Counted from the stretch's first letter, positions 1 through 7,543 are shown. The stretch: DNA of 9,296 nucleotides from Candidatus Zhuqueibacterota bacterium (GCA_022706175.1 JAKJDB010000069.1:1-9296), one strand, 5' to 3'. A program made the numbers and translations. The notes: generated by a model from the sequence alone, not told the origin.

Positions 1-1350
1 TCCAGCCGAATAAGCTTGAAGCGATGCTTTAATTTTTTCCCTGAACCCGCCATTTAAAGAAGGATTGGATAAAGCCTTCTCCATTTCACGTCCTGCTTGT
101 TCATTGATGGCCGGCGTCGCACGGGCCAGATCCTCCAGCGTCATCTGGCCACTGAAAACCCGATCCATCATGGGCCCGAGCTGTTCGAGAATCGCATTAG
201 AGCTCCAGGAAAAGTAGCGGACAAAGTCACGGCTGTCGCCGCCGTCAAAGCGTTCCGACAGACGCCAGACCTGACCAAAGTGCGTTCGGGCCAGCTTGGG
301 ATGCTGCGCCTCCCAACCGGATACCACATCCACGGCCGTGAGAACCGGATTGGGCGTATTGTAGGGCGAAGAGGTGACCAGCCATTTGATCAGCGCCCAA
401 GCTTTTTCCGGATTGCGGCAGGAGTTGCTGATGGACAGTCCGCCGGAGGCAGACCTGAAATATCTTGGCGTCAAGAGCGCCATTCTGGGAAAAGGCGCCA
501 CATCCCAATCCACGGTCAAGGAGGTGATGAAATCCAGGTTGGGCACTGCCTCAGCCACCATGGCCACGCGACAGCTGTTGAGCATCTGGCTGCCTTGCAT
601 GCCCTGGGCCTGGGTCAGGGCGAGCTCCGGCATGACCTTGTCCAGATAGATCAGATCCAAATAGCTCTGCAGCGCTTGCCGGGACTGGGGCGGCAGTTCA
701 AAGAAAAGGGCGTTGGCCGGATAGACCGCGCCGTTCATGGTTTCCAGTGCGGAGACAAAATGCTTGGCGATAAAAACGCCGTACTGATCGATCTGGCCAT
801 CCTGATCCGTGTCCTTTGTCAGCGCACGGCTGTATTGTACAAGATCCTGCCAGGTCCAGGCCGAGTCCGGGTAAGGGATATGATGTTTATCGAACAGGGA
901 TTTGTTATAATAGATTCCGTAGGTAAAGGTCCAGTCGCAGAACTGATACCAGCCGCCATCGATGCTTGTGCCGCGTTCGATGAAAACCGGGCGGATTTCA
1001 TGGACAAACGGATCCTGTGCAGCGACGGTGCGAAGATCCAGCAACCGGCCTTCAGCTGCCAGTTGATCCCGCACCACGGTGTTGGTATAGAACACGTCCG
1101 GCGGCTGTCCGGCCGCCATCATGGCGTACAATTTTTCCTGGCCCGTGAAGGGGATCAGCTTGACTTTTATTCCGTTCTGTTTTTCAAATTCGCCGAGCCG
1201 GCTGCGCAGGTTCTGCAGGAGCGTCATATTGGCAGGCACATTGAAGGAGAGCACGCCGGATTTCGACGGATCCGAGGTCCGGCAGGCGGAAAGCAAAAAT
1301 AGAAAAGACAGAAACCAAATCCTGCGCACGACAACGGTCAGCCTGATCAC
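1..1350 (-). CDS. Carbohydrate ABC transporter substrate-binding lipoprotein, C-terminus cut by window edge
   Basis: Translating the minus strand from a GTG at 1350 gives 450 uninterrupted codons running off the left edge, so the stop codon is outside the window. Family-1 solute-binding proteins are usually about 420-460 residues, so little should be missing. The N-terminus has Arg residues, a hydrophobic stretch (about residues 11-20) and an LLSAC lipobox with the lipid-carrying Cys at 23, which predicts a membrane-anchored extracytoplasmic lipoprotein. Family hallmarks are GQPPDVFYTN near 81-90, the YYNKSLFDKHHIPYP stretch near 147-161 followed by W..DL, and an Asp-rich DTDQDGQIDQYG at 180-191, typical of sugar-binding members. 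Later come a GGLSIS segment and a NPEKAWALIKWL helix. It should bind a sugar or oligosaccharide and hand it to ABC permeases not seen here. The start is fixed by AGGAGG five bases upstream; the nearby ATG reads straight into TGA. It is the last visible gene of the operon. The ligand cannot be told from sequence. Confidence 0.9.
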   Translation of the reverse strand, partial: MIRLTVVVRRIWFLSFLFLLSACRTSDPSKSGVLSFNVPANMTLLQNLRSRLGEFEKQNGIKVKLIPFTGQEKLYAMMAAGQPPDVFYTNTVVRDQLAAEGRLLDLRTVAAQDPFVHEIRPVFIERGTSIDGGWYQFCDWTFTYGIYYNKSLFDKHHIPYPDSAWTWQDLVQYSRALTKDTDQDGQIDQYGVFIAKHFVSALETMNGAVYPANALFFELPPQSRQALQSYLDLIYLDKVMPELALTQAQGMQGSQMLNSCRVAMVAEAVPNLDFITSLTVDWDVAPFPRMALLTPRYFRSASGGLSISNSCRNPEKAWALIKWLVTSSPYNTPNPVLTAVDVVSGWEAQHPKLARTHFGQVWRLSERFDGGDSRDFVRYFSWSSNAILEQLGPMMDRVFSGQMTLEDLARATPAINEQAGREMEKALSNPSLNGGFREKIKASLQAYSAG

Positions 1351-1355
1351 ATACG

Positions 1356-1361
1356 CCTCCT
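1356..1361 (-). promoter_or_regulatory. Perfect Shine-Dalgarno (AGGAGG) of the binding-protein gene
   Basis: AGGAGG on the minus strand lies five bases before the GTG at 1350. It decides in favour of the GTG start and suggests strong translation of the binding protein relative to the two upstream genes, neither of which has a clear Shine-Dalgarno. High expression of a binding protein relative to its enzymes is common in such operons. The site lies inside the 13-base gap after the hydrolase stop codon. Confidence 0.85.
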
Positions 1362-1363
1362 GA

Positions 1364-2374
1364 TCATAACCACTTTTTTATAAACTCGACGCCCGATGCA
1401 ACATCGATCTCATGGCCACCCATATGACGATCCCACTGAATTTTTTCCTCCATGCCCAATCGTTGGTAATGAAATTGCGCGTTGTGAAACTCTTGCTCAA
1501 CCAGCGGCGGCCAGGAGATAGAATCCTGCTCGCCGGTTTGAACGAGCAGCGGCCGCGGGCAGATGAGTGAAACCAGGTCGCTGTCGCTGAACCCTGTGAG
1601 CAATGACGGAAGAAAGGCATGCTCCTCTTCGGTGAAAAGGAAACAAGAATAATGCGGATCTTGCACCACCATCTTGGCCGACCGGCTGTTGAACCAAGCA
1701 GAGATGACGCCGGCCTTGCAGCGTTCTTCAAGGGGCATGGTATAAAGAGCATATGCGCCGCCCATACTGTGCCCCCACACGGCGATCCGTTCAGGGTCAA
1801 CCGGCAGATGGCGGACCGCCTGGTCCAACAACGTTCGAATGGCCTTAACCTCCAGGCCCCAAACAGAACTGGCCAACAGCAGGGCCATGCGATGGATTCG
1901 GTTGCGGCTGCTGAAGGAATTCAGCAGAGTGGGCGCCAAAACGGCAAAACCTTGCTCAGATAAAAGACGGCCGATACTGTGATAGCTGGGAGGATCGGTA
2001 TCCGATCGTCCCATGACCATTTCTGCAGATCCGCCGATGCCGTGAAGAAAAAGCACCAGAGGAAAGGGCGGCTGAACGGGCGCAACGGGCGGTCGAAAGT
2101 GCGCCTCGACGATCAGACCGGGACGCATTCGCAGCTGAATTTTTTCATTCGGCCCGTCATGAGGAAGAATCTTCATCTCTCCATCAGACTGCCAGGATGA
2201 GGGAACAGCCAGCACCTCGCTCCACCGGTCTCTATTGCGACGCACCGACGCCAAATAGCTGTCCAGCGAGTCATAGGAGCGCTGCCAGTGCAATAGGCTC
2301 GTTTGGTCGGCATCCAAAAGGATTTCGCGCAAGGCCGATTCATATCCACGGCCGAGTTTATCTTGATCATTCAT
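1364..2374 (-). CDS. Alpha/beta-hydrolase, acetyl-xylan-esterase-like (cytoplasmic serine esterase)
   Basis: The protein has 336 residues from the ATG at 2374. The serine-hydrolase machinery is visible: an oxyanion-hole HGIGG at 111-115, a nucleophile elbow GHSMGG with Ser203, the acid Asp284 in TGEQDS, and the catalytic His321 in GGHEID. The ICPRPLLVQTGEQD stretch before the acid resembles esterases of the Abhydrolase_7/acetyl-xylan-esterase/dienelactone-hydrolase branch. No signal peptide or membrane segment is seen, so it should act in the cytoplasm, probably removing an ester group from an imported sugar or glycoside; the substrate is inference. A longer frame from a TTG at 2386 exists, but the ATG is preferred because it gives an eight-base overlap with the oxidoreductase stop (ATGAATGA), a usual coupling arrangement. 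No Shine-Dalgarno is evident, which also fits translational coupling. The binding-protein gene follows after 13 bases. Confidence 0.85.
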   Translation of the reverse strand: MNDQDKLGRGYESALREILLDADQTSLLHWQRSYDSLDSYLASVRRNRDRWSEVLAVPSSWQSDGEMKILPHDGPNEKIQLRMRPGLIVEAHFRPPVAPVQPPFPLVLFLHGIGGSAEMVMGRSDTDPPSYHSIGRLLSEQGFAVLAPTLLNSFSSRNRIHRMALLLASSVWGLEVKAIRTLLDQAVRHLPVDPERIAVWGHSMGGAYALYTMPLEERCKAGVISAWFNSRSAKMVVQDPHYSCFLFTEEEHAFLPSLLTGFSDSDLVSLICPRPLLVQTGEQDSISWPPLVEQEFHNAQFHYQRLGMEEKIQWDRHMGGHEIDVASGVEFIKKWL

Positions 2375-3365
2375 GGTTGCTGACAAGACTGACCACTTGT
2401 TGGCTTATCACGGAGGCCAGCGCGGCGTCGATCATGAGCTGAGACAAAAATCCCTCATACAGAGAACTATCCGCTGCAGCCTGGCCGCGTAAAAGCCGGA
2501 TAAACGCTCTGTTTTCGTTGATAAAACCATCCTCCTCGCCCTGCAGATATTGGACCGCTCCCTGGCCGGCCGGATGAAAGGCCAGACGGGTCAATCGATC
2601 GTTGAGCACCGCCACGCCTTCGCGGCCGAACAGCTGCACGAGAAATTTTCCCATGCCCGGCGGCTGTCCGCTGTCGCCGACGATCAAGGTTCCGGCGGCC
2701 TCATTGGCGAATCGAAACGTCGCGCTCACATGATCGATCACTCCAGTGGGTTGATGATAATTTTTCCCGGCGGCGAAAACCGACAGCGGTTCAGAACCGG
2801 AGAGAAATCGCAACAGGTCGGCGCCGTGAATTCCCTGCGAGATCACATGACCACCGCCCTTGGCAGGATCATTGGCCCAGAACTCCGGCGGCCAGGGATC
2901 ATCCATGACCTGTACATGGATCATATAGGGTTCCGGTACCAGCTCGCGTGCACGCTGGATCAATGAATAGAAACGAAATTTGAACCCCACCATGGCCGGC
3001 AGCTGCATCTGTTGAAAGGCGCGAACCACCTCCAGGGTGTCGGTGCTGGAAAGGGTGATCGGCTTTTCCACCAGGACGGGCTTGTGCGCTTGCGCGGCTG
3101 CCAGACAGAGCTGCTTGTGGCTGTCGGTCTGAGTGGCGATATAGACCGCATGCACTCGAGAATCGGCGAAAACGTCCTCCACTCTGATCGTCGGCCGGCC
3201 TTCAGGGTAGCGATCAGCCAGAGAGGCGGCCTGAGACAGCGTGGTGTCGCAAAACCAGAGAAGGCGGACGGATTCCATCTGTGATAAGCAGGCGCTGTGC
3301 ATCCGGCCCATCTCACCGCAGCCGATCATCGCGATGTTTATTTGTGTAGTATCACTCTTGTTCAT
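2367..3365 (-). CDS. Gfo/Idh/MocA-family NAD(P)-dependent oxidoreductase
   Basis: A complete protein of 332 residues, the usual length for the family. An N-terminal Rossmann fold has the dinucleotide-binding IGCGEMG at about 14-20. A YIATQTDSH segment (75-83) and the family's EKP signature (100-102) contribute to the active site; the Lys is the conserved catalytic or cofactor-contacting residue. The C-terminal substrate domain has GGGHVISQGIHGADLLRFL (170-188), whose His180 and Asp183 match the usual H..D pair. Members oxidise, reduce or epimerise sugars, inositols and related polyols through a keto intermediate; which one cannot be told. It should be cytosolic. It is the first gene of the minus-strand operon with an esterase and a sugar-binding lipoprotein, which supports a role in carbohydrate catabolism. 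The ATG at 3365 is the only sensible start, since an in-frame TGA lies a short way upstream. No Shine-Dalgarno is apparent. A palindrome sits just upstream. Confidence 0.92.
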   Translation of the reverse strand: MNKSDTTQINIAMIGCGEMGRMHSACLSQMESVRLLWFCDTTLSQAASLADRYPEGRPTIRVEDVFADSRVHAVYIATQTDSHKQLCLAAAQAHKPVLVEKPITLSSTDTLEVVRAFQQMQLPAMVGFKFRFYSLIQRARELVPEPYMIHVQVMDDPWPPEFWANDPAKGGGHVISQGIHGADLLRFLSGSEPLSVFAAGKNYHQPTGVIDHVSATFRFANEAAGTLIVGDSGQPPGMGKFLVQLFGREGVAVLNDRLTRLAFHPAGQGAVQYLQGEEDGFINENRAFIRLLRGQAAADSSLYEGFLSQLMIDAALASVISQQVVSLVSNHE

Positions 3366-3383
3366 GCCGAGATTGCGAAGAAA

Positions 3384-3407
3384 TTGTACGTTTCAAGAAA
3401 CTTACAA
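3384..3407. promoter_or_regulatory. 24-bp near-perfect palindrome, candidate operator
   Basis: On the plus strand the half-sites are TTGTACGTTTC and GAAACTTACAA around a central AA. Eleven outer base pairs can be compared and ten match; the exception is the sixth pair (C opposite T). The symmetry, the AT-rich setting and the position 19-42 bases before the oxidoreductase start codon fit an operator for a dimeric helix-turn-helix repressor of the carbohydrate operon. It lies immediately downstream of where transcription from the candidate TATAAG element would start. The regulator is not in the window and its family is not assigned. The half-site TTTC/GAAA is reminiscent of sugar repressors, but the centre is AA/TT rather than the CG typical of LacI-type sites. 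Confidence 0.55.
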
Positions 3408-3416
3408 AACAGAACT

Positions 3417-3422
3417 CTTATA
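3417..3422 (-). promoter_or_regulatory. Possible -10 element (TATAAG) for the oxidoreductase operon
   Basis: TATAAG on the minus strand lies about 50 bases upstream of the oxidoreductase start and just upstream of the palindrome. No convincing -35 hexamer exists at 15-19 bases spacing, because that stretch is GC-rich (about 3439-3460). Either the promoter needs an activator, or another sigma factor or consensus is used. This is a weak call resting on one hexamer and its position. Confidence 0.25.
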
Positions 3423-3465
3423 GTAAACAAAAATTTGATCCCCGGCCCACGCCCCCGGAAAGCGG

Positions 3466-3493
3466 TTGCCTTTTCCTCATAAAATACTATATT
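3466..3493 (+). promoter_or_regulatory. Candidate sigma70-like promoter of glycogen phosphorylase
   Basis: TTGCCT (3466-3471) and TATATT (3488-3493) are separated by 16 bases in an AT-rich stretch pointing towards the phosphorylase gene. Transcription would begin near 3500, leaving a leader of about 95 bases before the preferred ATG. The leader contains no obvious terminator or recognisable riboswitch. The call rests only on consensus match and position. Confidence 0.4.
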
Positions 3494-3580
3494 TAGACAA
3501 TAAACCATAGTGGTGGATGTCAAGGTTCAAAAGCAGAGCAAATGTTACCAAAAGGATAGCGAACGCGAACGTCCATGCCT

Positions 3581-3585
3581 AGGAG
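3581..3585 (+). promoter_or_regulatory. Shine-Dalgarno (AGGAG) that decides the phosphorylase start
   Basis: AGGAG lies ten bases before the ATG at 3596. An in-frame ATG at 3575 would place this element inside the coding region and has no comparable element of its own. The downstream ATG is therefore preferred, though ten bases is slightly longer than ideal spacing. Confidence 0.6.
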
Positions 3586-3595
3586 TAATAAAACC

Positions 3596-6085
3596 ATGAA
3601 AAAGAAAATCGATCCGACCGAGGTCCGCACCGGACGAAAAGCGGATGTACTGGCCAAAGCGTTTCTCGACAACCTATACTATGTGCAGGGTTGTTCCCTG
3701 GAACACGCCAGTAAAAATGATCTCTACATGGCTTTGTCCTACACCGTGCGGGACCGAATGCTGGCCTCCTGGATTCAGGGTTTGTACGATTTCGCCGAGC
3801 TGAAACCGGATCAGAAGGTTAAAACCGTTTCCTACCTATCAGCAGAATTCCTGCCAGGCCCTCACCTGGCCAACAATCTCCTCTGCCTTGGATTGATGCA
3901 AGAGGCCGGAAACGCCATGAAGCTTCTGGGCCTGAACCTGGAGGAGTTGCTGAATCAGGAGGAAGAACCAGGGTTGGGCAATGGCGGATTGGGCCGGTTG
4001 GCCTCCTGCTTTATGGATTCGCTGGCCACTCTGTCTGTCAATGCCATAGGCTATGGCCTTCGCTACGAGTTCGGCATCTTTGACCAGGAGATCAAAGACG
4101 GGTGGCAGGTGGAGATCGCCGACACCTGGCTGCGGTATGGAAATCCCTGGGAGATCCGGAAAATAGAATGGTCGCAGCAGGTCGGTCTGGCTGGACACAC
4201 CGAGTCCTATTATGACCCGCATGGCCGGTATACCGTCCGCTGGATTCCAGACCGATTCGTCAAAGGGATCCCTTACGATACGCCGATCATCGGTTTTGAG
4301 AATAACCATTGCAACACCATGCGCCTGTGGAAAGCGGAGGCGATGGTCTCCTTTGATTTTCAGGATTTCAATGTCGGCGATTATTATGCCGCAGTGGAAG
4401 ACAAGATCACATCCGAAACCATCACCAAAGTTCTTTATCCGAACGATTACACCGAATCGGGCAAACAGCTGCGATTGATCCAGCAATATTTTTTCACCAG
4501 CTGTTCACTGAAGGACATGATTCGGCTTCATCTGCTGCATCATGAAAATCTGGACTCTTTTCACCAGCACTATGCCATTCAACTGAACGACACCCATCCC
4601 TCCATCGCCGTGGCAGAGCTTATGCGCCTGCTGGTGGATGAGCATCACATGGAGTGGGAAAAAGCCTGGCAGATCACCCGCAGCAGCTTTTCCTACACCA
4701 ATCACACCCTGTTGCCCGAAGCGTTGGAGAGATGGTCTCTTCCCCTGTTCCGCAGCGTACTGCCCCGGCACCTGGAGATCATTTTTGAGATCAACCGGCG
4801 GTTTCTGGAGCAAATACGTCTCAGCCATCCAGAGGATCACGATCTGCCGGCCCGTTTATCCCTCATCGATGAAACCGGCAGCCGCTATCTGCGCATGGCT
4901 CATCTCGCCTGTGTCGGCAGCCGGCGGGTGAACGGGGTGGCCGCTATGCACAGCGAGCTGCTGAAAAGCACGGTGCTGCACGATTTCTTTCAGCTGGAGC
5001 CTGAAAAATTCACCAATATCACCAACGGCGTCACTCCACGTCGTTGGCTGGCGCTGTGCAATCCCGAACTCGCCGCTCTGATCAGCAGCAAAATCGGCTC
5101 TGGCTGGATTCGCGATCTGAAAAAAGTGCACCGGCTGCAAGCGCATCTGGACGATGCGGAATTCCGTGAGCAATGGCGTCGCGTCAAGCTCGAGAACAAG
5201 AAAAAACTGGCCCAACGCATCCGCGAGACCACGGGTGTCGTCGTGGAAGCGGATACGCTTTTCGACATCCAGGCCAAGCGGATTCATGAATACAAACGCC
5301 AGCACCTCAACGTGCTGCATATCATCAGCCGCTATCTGCAGCTCAAAAAAAAACCCACGGCTGAAATCACACCTCGCACTATTATCTTCAGCGGCAAGGC
5401 GGCGCCGGGGTATTTTATGGCCAAACTGATCATCAAATTGATCCATTCCGTTGCGCAGGTGATCAACAACGATCCCGATATCGACGCCAGGCTGCGTGTG
5501 GTCTTTTTACCCGACTTTAATGTGAAAAACGCCCACCGCATTCACCCGGCGGCGGATTTGTCCGAACAGATCTCCACCGCGGGCAAAGAGGCCTCGGGAA
5601 CGGGCAACATGAAATTCGCGCTCAACGGCGCACTCACCATCGGTACGCTCGACGGCGCCAATCCGGAAATCAGACAGGAGGTCGGCGCGGAAAACTTTTT
5701 CCTCTTCGGGCTCACCGCGGAAGAGATACAAGAAAAAAAAGCCGGCGGATACAGGCCGGCGGACATTTATCAAGCCAACCCCCTGCTGCGGGAGGTCATC
5801 GATCTCATCCGGCACGGCGTCTTTTCACCACAGGAACCAGACCTTTTCAAGCCCCTGGTGGACAGCCTTTTGCATCAGGATGAGTATATGCTTTTCGCAG
5901 ATTTCGCCGCTTATATCGACTGCCAGCATCAAGTGGACCTGGCTTACCGCGATCAGGAGCGCTGGAGCAGAATGTCCATTTTGAACACGGCGTACATGGG
6001 CATGTTTTCATCGGACCGGGCCATCGACTCCTACTGTGCGGAAATTTGGCAGACAAACGGCAACGCGTCGAAACGAGAAGCATAA
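3596..6085 (+). CDS. glgP: Glycogen/alpha-glucan phosphorylase (GT35)
   Basis: Starting at 3596 the protein has 829 residues, the full length for the family. It is a pyridoxal-phosphate enzyme that phosphorolyses terminal alpha-1,4-glucosidic bonds of glycogen or maltodextrin to glucose-1-phosphate in the cytosol. Seen in order: SYLSAEFLPGPHLANNL near 79-95; the glycine-rich EPGLGNGGLGRLA near 124-136; IQLNDTHPSIAVAE; a TNITNGVTPRRW block; the AKRIHEYKRQ segment; and the PLP-site run EASGTGNMKFALNGA with the Schiff-base lysine at residue 673, followed by TIGTLDGANPEI. No catalytic block is missing. The N-terminus lacks an extended eukaryotic-type regulatory arm. An in-frame ATG at 3575 would add seven residues. 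No glgA, glgB or glgC neighbour is present, so whether its substrate is stored glycogen or imported maltodextrin is open. It is divergent from the sugar-uptake operon and convergent with the glycosyltransferase. A9 (5345-5353) and A8 (5733-5740) tracts lie within the frame but do not break it. Confidence 0.97.
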   Translation: MKKKIDPTEVRTGRKADVLAKAFLDNLYYVQGCSLEHASKNDLYMALSYTVRDRMLASWIQGLYDFAELKPDQKVKTVSYLSAEFLPGPHLANNLLCLGLMQEAGNAMKLLGLNLEELLNQEEEPGLGNGGLGRLASCFMDSLATLSVNAIGYGLRYEFGIFDQEIKDGWQVEIADTWLRYGNPWEIRKIEWSQQVGLAGHTESYYDPHGRYTVRWIPDRFVKGIPYDTPIIGFENNHCNTMRLWKAEAMVSFDFQDFNVGDYYAAVEDKITSETITKVLYPNDYTESGKQLRLIQQYFFTSCSLKDMIRLHLLHHENLDSFHQHYAIQLNDTHPSIAVAELMRLLVDEHHMEWEKAWQITRSSFSYTNHTLLPEALERWSLPLFRSVLPRHLEIIFEINRRFLEQIRLSHPEDHDLPARLSLIDETGSRYLRMAHLACVGSRRVNGVAAMHSELLKSTVLHDFFQLEPEKFTNITNGVTPRRWLALCNPELAALISSKIGSGWIRDLKKVHRLQAHLDDAEFREQWRRVKLENKKKLAQRIRETTGVVVEADTLFDIQAKRIHEYKRQHLNVLHIISRYLQLKKKPTAEITPRTIIFSGKAAPGYFMAKLIIKLIHSVAQVINNDPDIDARLRVVFLPDFNVKNAHRIHPAADLSEQISTAGKEASGTGNMKFALNGALTIGTLDGANPEIRQEVGAENFFLFGLTAEEIQEKKAGGYRPADIYQANPLLREVIDLIRHGVFSPQEPDLFKPLVDSLLHQDEYMLFADFAAYIDCQHQVDLAYRDQERWSRMSILNTAYMGMFSSDRAIDSYCAEIWQTNGNASKREA

Positions 6086-6252
6086 AGCGCGCCTTTTTTC
6101 ATTCCACTAGACGATTTGATGGTCAAGCTGATCAGCGTGCGGATTTCAGCGATCTGCCGGTGGCTTGCAGAAAAGAGGCAGTACTTTGAAAAGACTGGAT
6201 TAAGGATCACCTGGGGGACGCTGACGCTTCTCAGTAGGTGTCGGCGCGGGGT

Positions 6253-7494
6253 CTACGATGAAAGGCCGGTTCGGCGTCTGCTTTGGGCCTGTTGCCGGCG
6301 AGAATGATTCAGCAACACGCCTGCGCAGATCTCTTGCCAGGCCCTGGCCTTGTGCTCCCAGGTATGCGACGCTGCGATGGTCGCACGGGCCTGTTGACCC
6401 AGCCGATGCCGCAATTCCGGATCCCGGGCCAGGGCGATCACTCCTTCTGCCAGGTCGGGCCATTGTCCGGAGTCGCACAGCAGGCCGTTCTCTCCGGAAC
6501 GGATCAACTCGGCGATCTGGCCGATGCGGGTGGAGACCACCGGTTTGGCGGCTGCCATATATTCAAAAATCTTGACCGGCGAAAAATAGAAAAAAGGCAT
6601 CTGCGGGTAGGGCGCCAGCACGATGTCCATGGCGGCGAGAAGCTCGGGAATCTGTTCGTTCGGCACAAAGCCCTGCAGGGTGATTCGCTCAGCCAGTGAT
6701 TTCTCCGCGATATACCTTTCCACGGAACGCCGCGCATCGCCGCCCTGACCGACGAGAAAAAAATGCAGGGAAGGATTTCGGGGGATGACGGCGGAAAAGA
6801 TCTTCAAGAGATTCTCGATCCCGTGCCAGGCGCTCATGGAGCCGATAAAGCCGGCCACAATTTTGTCCTGCAGACCAAACTGCTCCCTCACCCGCCTGAT
6901 ACGCTCCTCAGGCACATCGGCGACGATGTCAGCGCCGTTGCTGACGACGTCGATCTTGTCCTCGCGTACGCTGTACTGAGAGACCAGATACTTTTTCAGC
7001 GCCAGACTCTGCGCCACGATATGATCCGCAGCCCGCACCACCTTGCGCTCGATGCATTCCGCCAGCAGCGGCGGATGCCAATAGTCCGGCTGAAAGGTTC
7101 GCGCCTCATAGACCGCCGGACAATCCGCCTCGAGCACCAGCGGCAGACCTCTTCCGGCCGCGTTTCTCATGGCCGAGAAGAGATACAAATCCAATCGGGA
7201 GACCAGGAGATCCGGATGAAAAGCATCTATCTGCCGGCGCTCCTCGCCGAGAAAGCGAATGTTCTCATACAGAATTTTGGGATCATGAAAAAAGCGACGC
7301 ATCAGCGGGGAACGGAACCGGCGAGGGGCAGCGGGCTCGTCCAGCTCGGAGCCGGCCGGCTGATCCCGCAGCCAGCAGAGCCGGACCACATGGCCCAGAC
7401 GCTCCAATCCGGAGAACAGCTTGAGCGGTTTGATCACCGAGCCGATGGAAGCGCCGCGAAGATCGTAGAGATAGTTGAAATAGAGCAGACGCAT
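6253..7494 (-). CDS. GT4-like (GT-B fold) glycosyltransferase
   Basis: A complete protein of 413 residues. The N-terminal half looks like a glycosyltransferase acceptor domain, with MRLLYFNYLYDLRGASIGS at the first strand and loop. The linker region contains ADHIVAQS (157-163) and VVSNGAD (183-189). The C-terminal donor domain starts at GFIGSMSAWHGIENLL (215-230) and has LVGQGG, an ITLQGFVP strand (271-278), APYP (294-297) and the SPVKIFEYMAAAKPVVST block (305-322) that contacts the nucleotide sugar. This is the pattern of GT4-type retaining transferases. Glu311 matches the second Glu of the EX7E motif, but the first position (303) is Tyr. The tail from about 399 is Arg/Gln-rich and probably disordered. 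There is no signal peptide, so it should be cytoplasmic or loosely membrane-associated, adding a sugar to a lipid-linked, polysaccharide or small-molecule acceptor. It follows the methyltransferase gene by 49 bases and is the last gene of that unit. No clear Shine-Dalgarno precedes the ATG. Confidence 0.9.
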   Translation of the reverse strand: MRLLYFNYLYDLRGASIGSVIKPLKLFSGLERLGHVVRLCWLRDQPAGSELDEPAAPRRFRSPLMRRFFHDPKILYENIRFLGEERRQIDAFHPDLLVSRLDLYLFSAMRNAAGRGLPLVLEADCPAVYEARTFQPDYWHPPLLAECIERKVVRAADHIVAQSLALKKYLVSQYSVREDKIDVVSNGADIVADVPEERIRRVREQFGLQDKIVAGFIGSMSAWHGIENLLKIFSAVIPRNPSLHFFLVGQGGDARRSVERYIAEKSLAERITLQGFVPNEQIPELLAAMDIVLAPYPQMPFFYFSPVKIFEYMAAAKPVVSTRIGQIAELIRSGENGLLCDSGQWPDLAEGVIALARDPELRHRLGQQARATIAASHTWEHKARAWQEICAGVLLNHSRRQQAQSRRRTGLSS

Positions 7495-7543
7495 GCGTAA
7501 TATCTTTATGAGAAAATGGCATTCGACAAGCGGAAGATCAGGC

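Noticed and set aside
97..1302. Plus-strand open frame of 401 codons opposite the solute-binding protein gene
   Set aside because: It is antisense to a clear lipoprotein gene with family motifs and a strong ribosome site. Its product is rich in His, Arg, Gln and Gly with no recognisable fold, typical of a shadow frame in GC-rich DNA.
3439..3470. GC-rich island in the otherwise AT-rich divergent intergenic region
   Set aside because: No stable symmetrical hairpin, T-run or recognisable motif was found in it, so no function is assigned.
3839..4486. Minus-strand open frame of 215 codons inside glycogen phosphorylase
   Set aside because: It is antisense to highly conserved phosphorylase sequence, has no recognisable domain and no ribosome site of note, so it is a shadow.
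5741..5763. Short direct repeat GCCGGCGGA separated by five bases
   Set aside because: It lies within conserved phosphorylase coding sequence and is explained by codon use; no sign of a mobile element or attachment site.
6059..6099. Possible terminator at the end of glycogen phosphorylase (GGC/GCG pairing with GCGCGCC, then six T)
   Set aside because: The T-run is real, but the stem is only about six interrupted pairs with a large loop and overlaps the stop codon. It is too weak to call an intrinsic terminator, though convergent genes make termination here plausible.
6116..6307. Small plus-strand frame of 63 codons in the convergent gap
   Set aside because: It overlaps the end of the glycosyltransferase gene antisense, has no ribosome site and no recognisable sequence. 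Nothing else was seen in the 167-base gap except a short tandem GACGCT pair near 6218-6229.
6763..7500. Plus-strand open frame of 245 codons opposite the glycosyltransferase
   Set aside because: It is antisense to a well-supported glycosyltransferase, with His/Gln/Arg-rich low-information sequence.
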